Source: Acidobacteriota bacterium
Lineage (GTDB): Bacteria; Acidobacteriota; Blastocatellia; Pyrinomonadales; Pyrinomonadaceae
Direction: 5' to 3'
DNA length: 14,688 nucleotides
Assembly: GCA_020201365.1 (NCBI GenBank)
Contig: JAIVGV010000306.1
Span: 1 to 14,688 of the forward strand
Translations under genes and position numbers: made by a program
Notes under the pieces: model-generated
Seen by the model: only the letters and a program-made list of their open reading frames with translations
Told to the model about the DNA's origin: nothing
Database searches by the model: none
In this document: positions 6,474 to 12,346 of the stretch, one piece after another
Layout: each line of letters starts with the position of its first letter
Numbering within the stretch: position 1 is the first letter of the stretch

Positions 6474-8627
6474 TTGAAGGTCACAGTTTTTTACGTCGGC
6501 TCAAGCCTGCTCGCGCCGCTGCGCGCGGCGGAGCGGGAGATCACGCGCGCGTACAAGGTCGAGCTGAAAGTCGCGGCGTACAACTTCGGCGCGCCGCTTG
6601 ATGAAGACGAGTGGGCTTCGGTCGAGCGCGATCTCGCCGACTCCTCGGTCGTCTTCGTGCTGCACGTAACGGACGGCGCGAACGCGGCGCGGCTCGTGCC
6701 TTTACTCGAACGCTGCGCGTCGCGGACGGGCGCGACCGTCGTCATCAACTGCATGCCCGACCTCATGCGCCGCACGCGCATGGGGCGGCTGCGCTTCGGC
6801 GGGCGGCGCGACGACCCGAACGCGCTCGGCGGAGAGGGCGGAAGCGAACGAGACGAGCAAGGCGCGTCGCGGGCGCGGCGGATCGTGAGCCGCGTCGGCG
6901 GCTGGATGGCGGCGCAGGCGCGCGGGCGCGAGGGCGCGCGCAAGAATCACGCGCAGTACCTGCGCTACGTCGAGCGGCTGCCCGCGCTGCTGCGGCTCGT
7001 GCCGGGCGCGGGGCGCGTCGGCGACTTCAAACACTACCTGCAACTCTTCTGCTACTTCCTCCAGCCGACGCCCGCGAACGTCCGCGCGATGCTGCTCTAC
7101 GCGCTCAAGCACTACGCGCATGACGAGAGACTCGCGCGCGCGCGCGTCGCGCCGCCGGAGACGATGCCGGCGGTCGCGATCTATCACCCGGACGCGCCCG
7201 CGCTCTTCGATTCGTTCGAGAAGTATCGCAAGTGGCACGGCGCGCGCGCGCGCAAGTCGAAGCTCGCGCCGCTCGACCCGGTAAGCACGGTCGGGCTGCT
7301 CCTGATGCGACCGCAGATCGTGAGCCGGACGACGAAGCATTACGACGGGCTGATCCGCGCCGTCGAGCAAGAAGGTCTCGCGGTGCTCCCGGCGATCTCG
7401 ACCTTCATGGACAACCGCGAGGCGTGTGAAAAGTTTTTCGTGGATGGCGCGAGGCAGTCTCGCGTGAGTCAGATCGTCTCGCTCACCGGCTTCAGCTTCG
7501 TCGGCGGTCCGGCGATGAACGACAGCGAGGCGGCCGTTCAGTTTCTCAAAGGCTTGAACGTGCCGTACCGATCCGTCGTCAGTCTCGACGTGCAGTCGGT
7601 CGAGGCTTGGCGCGAGTCCTGGACGGGCTTGAACCCCGTGCAGGCGGGGATGCAGGTGGCGATCCCCGAAATTGACGGCGCGACCGAGCCGTTCGTCTTC
7701 GGCGGAATGTCCCGGCAGGAGTCTGAGCCCCTGCCGCTCGGAGATCGCTGCCGACGCATCGCGCGGCGGCTGAAGCGCTGGCAGCGTTTGCAGACCGCGC
7801 CGCGCGCGGACGTGAAGCTCGCGCTCGTCCTCTTCTGCTTCCCGCCGGACAAGGGCAACGTCGGGACGGCGGCGGAGCTTGACGTGTTCGCGAGCGTGTG
7901 GGAGATGCTGCGGCGTCTGGAGGCGGAAGGCTACGACGTGGAAGTGCCGCAGGACGCGGACGAGTTGCGCGAGCGGCTTTTGCGTGACGAGGAAGGCTAC
8001 GGGGCGGCGGCGCGCGTCGAGTACCGGATGGGCGCTGACGAGTACCGCGCGCTGTGCCCGCACGTCGCGGAGATCGAAAAGGATTGGGGGCGCGCGCCGG
8101 GGGGGATCAATTCGTTCGGCGGCGATCTTCTCATTCAAGGGCTGCGGCTCGGCAAAGTCTTCGTCGGCGTGCAGCCGACGTTCGGCTACGAGGGCGACCC
8201 GATGAAGATGCTGATGGCGCGCGGCGGCGCGCCGCACCACGGCTTCGCGGCGTTCTACTCGTTCGTCGAAAAAGTTTTCGGGGCGGACGCGGTCGTACAC
8301 GTCGGCACGCACGGCGCGCTCGAGTTCATGCCGGGCAAGCAGTTGGGGATGTCGGACGAGTGCTGGTCGGATCGCTTGATCGGCGAGCTGCCGCACCTGT
8401 ACGCCTACAGCGTCAACAACCCGTCGGAGGGCTCAATCGCGCGCAGGCGCTCTTACGCGGAGCTCATCTCGTACCTGACGCCGCCGGTCGAGGACGCGGG
8501 CGTCTATCGCGATCTCGCTGGGCTGAAAGAGCTGCTGCTCGCCTACAGGCAGACGGCTGACGACGCGGAGCGCGCGCGGTTGTTTGACTCGATCGAGGCG
8601 AGAGCTGCGGCGCTGCACTTCGACTGA
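6474..8627 (+). CDS. bchH: Magnesium chelatase large subunit BchH/ChlH, N-terminal half
   Basis: This 717-residue protein covers the N-terminal half of BchH/ChlH. It opens with a DUF3479-like domain (KVTVFYVGSSL to about residue 110, INCMPDLMRRTRMG), a domain found in BchH/ChlH and not in CobN. The CobN/Mg-chelatase core follows: YHPDAPALFDSFEKYRKW, VGLLLMRPQIVS, SLTGFSFVGGPA, FCFPPDKGNVGTAAELDVFAS, GVQPTFGYEGDPMKMLM, the hallmark HVGTHGALEFMPGKQLGMSD (HVGTHG at 609-614), NNPSEGSIARRRSY and ISYLTPPVEDAGVYRDL. It stops shortly after this, just where the C-half gene product begins. TTG 6474 is chosen because GAGG (6462-6465) sits 8 bases upstream and the first beta strand follows at once; TTG 6456 and GTG 6417 are alternatives, the latter overlapping the previous gene. 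Confidence 0.87.
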   Translation: MKVTVFYVGSSLLAPLRAAEREITRAYKVELKVAAYNFGAPLDEDEWASVERDLADSSVVFVLHVTDGANAARLVPLLERCASRTGATVVINCMPDLMRRTRMGRLRFGGRRDDPNALGGEGGSERDEQGASRARRIVSRVGGWMAAQARGREGARKNHAQYLRYVERLPALLRLVPGAGRVGDFKHYLQLFCYFLQPTPANVRAMLLYALKHYAHDERLARARVAPPETMPAVAIYHPDAPALFDSFEKYRKWHGARARKSKLAPLDPVSTVGLLLMRPQIVSRTTKHYDGLIRAVEQEGLAVLPAISTFMDNREACEKFFVDGARQSRVSQIVSLTGFSFVGGPAMNDSEAAVQFLKGLNVPYRSVVSLDVQSVEAWRESWTGLNPVQAGMQVAIPEIDGATEPFVFGGMSRQESEPLPLGDRCRRIARRLKRWQRLQTAPRADVKLALVLFCFPPDKGNVGTAAELDVFASVWEMLRRLEAEGYDVEVPQDADELRERLLRDEEGYGAAARVEYRMGADEYRALCPHVAEIEKDWGRAPGGINSFGGDLLIQGLRLGKVFVGVQPTFGYEGDPMKMLMARGGAPHHGFAAFYSFVEKVFGADAVVHVGTHGALEFMPGKQLGMSDECWSDRLIGELPHLYAYSVNNPSEGSIARRRSYAELISYLTPPVEDAGVYRDLAGLKELLLAYRQTADDAERARLFDSIEARAAALHFD

Positions 8628-8634
8628 GTCGGCG

Positions 8635-8907
8635 TTATCGTGAGTCGAACGCGCGGCGAAGCTCGCGTTTGAAATCTTCGGCGGTGAGTCGGTGTTTGAA
8701 GGCGTGCGCGCCGTTGATGGTGACGACGGGAACGTCGTGGCCGTAGCGGCGCGCGAGTCCGGGGTCGGAGTCCACGTCAACCTCTTCGAGCGTGAACAGC
8801 TCGTCGCAGCGTGCGCGGGCGATCTGGGCTTTCGCCGCGTCGCAGAGGTGGCAGCCCGGCCGTGTGTAGATGACGACTCGTGCCTTGCCGCTGCTTTCGT
8901 GACTCAT
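8635..8907 (-). CDS. Glutaredoxin-like thiol-disulfide protein
   Basis: A 90-residue thioredoxin-fold protein of the small glutaredoxin-like (DUF836-type) group. The first strand VVIYTRPGC leads to the redox motif CHLC (C19 to C22). EEVDVDSDP forms the second strand region, and VPVV supplies the cis-proline expected next to the active site. No signal peptide is seen, so it should be cytoplasmic. The ATG is preceded by GGGAG at 8 bases spacing (CTCCC at 8916-8920 on the + strand). It is convergent with the bchH N-half gene; their stop codons are 7 bases apart. Its substrate cannot be told from sequence. Confidence 0.82.
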   Translation of the reverse strand: MSHESSGKARVVIYTRPGCHLCDAAKAQIARARCDELFTLEEVDVDSDPGLARRYGHDVPVVTINGAHAFKHRLTAEDFKRELRRAFDSR

Positions 8908-9218
8908 CGCGCGATCTCCCGCCGCCTCTCGGGGAAGTTTGCCGCGCGTCGGCGCGCGAAATTCGCCGCGGAAAAACTTGCTTGCGCGTGGCGCGGCAGT
9001 TGGGTATATTCTGTGGCACGCCGAGCAGTTTTACAATTTTTCGTCTTTGCCTTGGCGGCTCTTCTAAGTTTCGCAGCACAGTCGAATCCGAAGCGCATGA
9101 GAGTCGCGTCCTCTGTGTGCGGAGCGTTGTAACCGACCCGCCCCCGGCTGCGACCCTAGAGCCGAAGCCTGCAACTTGAGCGCACGCGGCTCAGATTTTC
9201 AGACTCGGAGGTTCGCGT
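8908..9218. other. Intergenic region between divergent grx-like and Rieske genes
   Basis: This 311-base gap separates two divergent genes and should hold both promoters. On the + strand it contains the promoter candidate at 8982-9010 and then about 200 bases of apparent 5' leader. The leader is relatively AT-rich at 9028-9075 and has a small hairpin TGAGC/GCTCA (9177-9181 with 9189-9193) ahead of the Rieske ribosome binding site. I find no convincing small gene or known riboswitch in it. Confidence 0.5.
8982..9010 (+). promoter_or_regulatory. Candidate sigma70 promoter for the Rieske/cytochrome b operon
   Basis: TTGCGC (8982-8987) and TATATT (9005-9010) are separated by 17 bases. The -10 element stands out in GC-rich surroundings. 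It would give a leader of about 200 bases before the Rieske gene. Confidence 0.5.
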
Positions 9219-9965
9219 TTGGACAGCGAGAATAATCCGACCACGTCAGCGGAGACGACCGCGGCGCCCGCCGCCGTCGAGGAAGTGCCGGGCAGCCCGC
9301 CCGTGACTCCCGCCGGACAGCCCCCCGCCAAGCGCGAAGTGCCGAGCGGCGCGCCGCCAGCCGCGCGCGTCGCGCCCGGCGCGGCGAAGGCTTCGACGAC
9401 GCCGACCGCCTCGGTCGCCAAGGGAGTGCCGAGAGCCGTCGCCGCGAGGCAGAGCCCGACCGTGGCGGAGCCGCCGCCCGATCCGCCGATCAACAAGATG
9501 CGTCGCAGGATCGTCTGGGCGAGCGTCGCGGGGTTCCTCATCACCAGCTTCATGATGTTCCTGCGCTTCTTCTTGCCGCGCACGACTTTCGAGCCCGCGA
9601 GCGTCTTCCGCGTCGGCTTCCCCTCGGACTACGCGCTCGGCGTGGACACGAAGTGGCAACAGCAGTACCGCATCTGGGTCGTCAAAAACACGGAGCGACT
9701 CTTCGTCATCTTCGCGCGCTGCACGCACCTCGGGTGCACGCCCGACTGGAAGGCGAGCGAAAACAAATTCAAGTGCCCGTGCCACGGCAGCGGCTACGAC
9801 TCCGAGGGGATCAACTTCGAGGGACCCGCGCCGCGCCCGATGGATCGCGCGCACGTGGAGCTTGACCCCGAAGGGCAGGTGCTCGTTGACACCGGGCGCC
9901 TGTACCAGAAGCCGAAGGGCGAGCAGGGTCACTTCGATGATCCCGGCGCGTTCATCCCGGTGTAA
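9219..9965 (+). CDS. Rieske iron-sulfur protein of a bc/b6f-type complex
   Basis: A 248-residue membrane-anchored Rieske protein that carries electrons from quinol to cytochrome c. The 2Fe-2S ligands are C168 and H170 in CTHLGC (168-173) and C186 and H189 in CPCHGSGYDSEG, with C173 and C188 placed to form the usual disulfide. A single membrane helix lies at about 98-117, after MRRR (94-97). Residues 1-93 are an unusually long Ala/Pro/Thr-rich N-terminal extension. The TTG start is chosen because GGAGG (9207-9211) lies 7 bases upstream. It is the first gene of an operon with cytochrome b, subunit IV and multiheme cytochrome c; the next gene follows after 130 bases. Confidence 0.92.
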   Translation: MDSENNPTTSAETTAAPAAVEEVPGSPPVTPAGQPPAKREVPSGAPPAARVAPGAAKASTTPTASVAKGVPRAVAARQSPTVAEPPPDPPINKMRRRIVWASVAGFLITSFMMFLRFFLPRTTFEPASVFRVGFPSDYALGVDTKWQQQYRIWVVKNTERLFVIFARCTHLGCTPDWKASENKFKCPCHGSGYDSEGINFEGPAPRPMDRAHVELDPEGQVLVDTGRLYQKPKGEQGHFDDPGAFIPV

Positions 9966-10095
9966 AGAAGCAGTGAGCCGTCAGTCGGTGGCTCCCGGCT
10001 TTCCGGGTCTGCGCATGGTTGGCGATGATTTGTCAGCCGCACTGAACCAAGAGGTCTTGCTAACAGCTAATCGCTCATAGCTATCGGAGATCGCA

Positions 10096-11109
10096 ATGGC
10101 TGATCGTCCTGACGAACCGAACGGTAAGCCCGCCGCGGGCAACGGCGACGGCAAGCCGCCCGAAGAGCAAGCCGACATCAACAAGCTGCTGCGCGCCTCT
10201 TCGGGCTTGCCCGAGGGGAAGCTCGAGGCGGTCGAGCCGCGGCGCGCGGGCGTCGTGACGAAGGTGCGCGACCCGGCGGTCGCCCTCGCCGAGCGCGCGC
10301 GCGCGGAGTTCGAGGGCTACAAAGACCCGCAGCAGACGCAGCTCTGGAAGTCCATCTTCCGCGTCTCGCACGACCGCAGCGATCCGCGCAACCGCTCGCT
10401 CGCGGTTCTGTCGAACGTCTTCCTCCACCTGCACCCGGCGAAGATCAACCGCGACGCCGTGCGCTACAACTTCACCTGGGGCATGGGCGGGATCACCTTC
10501 TACCTCTTCATCGTGCTGACCTTCACGGGCGTGCTTTTAATGTACTACTACCACCCCGTCAAGGTGCAGGCGTTCAAAGACATCCTCTACCTCGAACACG
10601 ACGTCCCGTTCGGCAAGTTGCTGCGGAACATGCACCGCTGGGCGGCGCACCTGATGGTGATCACGACGTGGCTGCACATGTTCCGCGTCGTCTTGACGGG
10701 CTCTTACAAGCGACCGCGCGAGTTCAACTGGTGCGTCGGCGTCGTCCTGCTCGTCTTGACGCTGCTGCTCTCGTTCACCGGGTATCTTCTGCCCGACGAT
10801 CAGCTCGGCTTCTGGGCGGTGACGGTCGGCACGAACATGGCGCGCGCCACGCCCTTGCTCGGTCACGAGGGACCGTTCGGACCGCAGCTCGGCATGACGC
10901 CTTTCAACGACGTGCGCTTCGGGCTCTTGGGCGGCTCAATCGTGGACGCGAACGCGCTGCTGCGTTCCTACATCTGGCACTGCATCGGCATCCCGCTCGT
11001 CGCCTCGATCTTCATGGCCGTCCACTTCTGGCGCATACGCAAGGACGGCGGCATTTCGGGTCCCGCGCCCGTCATGCTCGACAGCGAGATGAAGCCTTTG
11101 AGGAAGTGA
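10096..11109 (+). CDS. Cytochrome b6-type subunit (N-terminal cytochrome b)
   Basis: A 337-residue cytochrome b6-like protein that holds the two b hemes of the quinol-oxidising complex. Axial histidines are H180 and H194 in helix B (HX13H) and H295 and H310 in helix D (HX14H, the b6f-type spacing). Membrane helices lie at about 130-152, 180-200, 211-230 and 293-313. The segment GYLLPDDQLGFWAV corresponds to the GYSLPWDQ block of b6. The cysteine that binds heme c-i in true b6f (FYCLGGIT) is replaced (FTWGMGGIT), so that extra heme is not expected. A soluble N-terminal extension of about 120 residues is longer than in classical b6. GGAGA (10086-10090) precedes the ATG at 5 bases. Its C-terminal partner is the next gene. 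Confidence 0.92.
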   Translation: MADRPDEPNGKPAAGNGDGKPPEEQADINKLLRASSGLPEGKLEAVEPRRAGVVTKVRDPAVALAERARAEFEGYKDPQQTQLWKSIFRVSHDRSDPRNRSLAVLSNVFLHLHPAKINRDAVRYNFTWGMGGITFYLFIVLTFTGVLLMYYYHPVKVQAFKDILYLEHDVPFGKLLRNMHRWAAHLMVITTWLHMFRVVLTGSYKRPREFNWCVGVVLLVLTLLLSFTGYLLPDDQLGFWAVTVGTNMARATPLLGHEGPFGPQLGMTPFNDVRFGLLGGSIVDANALLRSYIWHCIGIPLVASIFMAVHFWRIRKDGGISGPAPVMLDSEMKPLRK

Positions 11110-11190
11110 AACGATGCACGATGAGCGCGGGACGATGAACGGAAGACGAGCTCTCTTACTTCATCGTTCGTCGCTCCTGCTCCATCGTTT
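11109..11190 (+). repeat. Imperfect 82-base palindrome between the two cytochrome b genes
   Basis: Arms of 31 bases (11109-11139 and 11160-11190) are inverted repeats matching at 24 of 31 positions. The ends AAACGATG/CATCGTTT and inner blocks GACGATGAA/TTCATCGTT match almost perfectly. The loop is centred on GAGCTC (11148-11153). It fills nearly the whole gap and begins on the stop codon of the upstream gene. It has no T tract after it. It could be an mRNA structure that tunes the ratio of the two subunits or a dispersed palindromic repeat. Confidence 0.65.
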
Positions 11191-11202
11191 AGGAGTCTGA
11201 CA

Positions 11203-12315
11203 ATGGCAATGGCAATCCCGCGCCCGCGGGGCGCGAGCCGGAAGTGGGTGTGGCTGATCGTCGCGGTCGTCGTCGTCGGCGCGCTCGCGCTGATGGTGCA
11301 GGACTGGCATCAGTTGTGGAAGATCAGCTCGACGCCGGACAACATCCCCATCGTCGCGATGATCCCGCTCGTCGTCTTCTTCACGTGGCTCGGATTTAAA
11401 CAGTCGCGCGCCAACGACGAGCTGATCGAGCGCTTGGAAGCCGACCCGCAGGCGGCGAAGACCGCGCACCGCAAGACGCTCCCGTGGCGACCCGGCTGGG
11501 CGCGCGAGCTGCACGTCTGGCCCTACCTCGTGCGCATCGAGTTCATGGCGGCGCTGATCGTGACGATCGTGCTGTTCGTCTGGTCGATCACTTTGAACGC
11601 GCCGCTCGAAGAGCCCGCCAACCCGAACCTGACGATGAACCCGTCGAAGGCTCCCTGGTACTTCCTGGGCTTGCAGGAGATGCTCGTCTATTTCGATCCG
11701 TGGATCGCGGGCGTGGTGATGCCTTCGCTTCTCATCATCGGCTTGATGGTCTTCCCTTACGTTGACTCGAACCCGCTCGGCAACGGCTACTACAGTTGGC
11801 GGCAGCGGCGTTTCGCGACGGGGATGTTCATGTGGGGCTTCTACATGTGGATCATCCTCATCATCATCGGCACGTTCATACGCGGTCCCGGCTGGATTTG
11901 GTTCTGGCCCGGTCAGACGTGGGATCACAACGCGGTCGTCTTCGACCGCAACCGCGATCTGCACGAGATCATCGCGGGCTGGGGCCTGACGAAGTTGAAC
12001 GTCTATCCGTGGAAGGCGATCTTCGGCGGCATCGTCGTCGGCTCGTTCTACCTCGTCGGCGGGCTCTTCTTCCACTGGCTGATGAAGCGCGCGCAGATGT
12101 CGCGCGAGACCTTCCGCTCGTGGGCGAACTTCAAGCGCTGGGCGACCGTGCCGGGCGAGCTCGAGATGAAGATTCTCCAGCGCACGAGCATCCTTCAGTA
12201 CCTGACGTTCCAGTTCTTCGCGATCTCGATCCTGCTCGCGTTCCCGGTCAAGCTCCTGCTGCGTTTGCTCTTCACGATCAAGTACGTCTGGGTCACACCG
12301 TGGTTCAACATCTAG
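11203..12315 (+). CDS. Cytochrome b C-terminal / subunit IV-like protein
   Basis: A 370-residue membrane protein corresponding to subunit IV of b6f-type complexes and completing the quinol-oxidation site with the Rieske protein. Predicted helices lie at about 15-33, 47-64, 112-131, 166-186, 206-226, 272-293 and 328-348. The hallmark is NPSKAPWYFLGLQEM (146-160), where the classical PEWY reads APWY (150-153); variants of this motif occur in low-potential quinone complexes. It is much longer than the roughly 160-residue plant/cyanobacterial subunit IV, having two extra N-terminal helices and a C-terminal extension. AGGAG (11191-11195) lies 7 bases before the ATG; ATG 11209 is possible but less well placed. 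It lies in an operon with cytochrome b upstream and cytochrome c 31 bases downstream. Confidence 0.9.
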   Translation: MAMAIPRPRGASRKWVWLIVAVVVVGALALMVQDWHQLWKISSTPDNIPIVAMIPLVVFFTWLGFKQSRANDELIERLEADPQAAKTAHRKTLPWRPGWARELHVWPYLVRIEFMAALIVTIVLFVWSITLNAPLEEPANPNLTMNPSKAPWYFLGLQEMLVYFDPWIAGVVMPSLLIIGLMVFPYVDSNPLGNGYYSWRQRRFATGMFMWGFYMWIILIIIGTFIRGPGWIWFWPGQTWDHNAVVFDRNRDLHEIIAGWGLTKLNVYPWKAIFGGIVVGSFYLVGGLFFHWLMKRAQMSRETFRSWANFKRWATVPGELEMKILQRTSILQYLTFQFFAISILLAFPVKLLLRLLFTIKYVWVTPWFNI

Positions 12316-12346
12316 TTCGCCGTGGCGGGGCGGAGGTGAGTTAGAA

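Noticed and set aside
5162..8396. Long open frames on the - strand across the bchH genes
   Set aside because: They are mirror frames of GC-rich coding DNA, rich in Arg/Ala/His, with no domain resemblance; the + strand genes explain the sequence.
9974..10008. Hairpins in the gap after the Rieske gene (for example CCCGG-CTTT-CCGGG)
   Set aside because: Short stems without a T tract; not convincing as a terminator inside an apparent operon.
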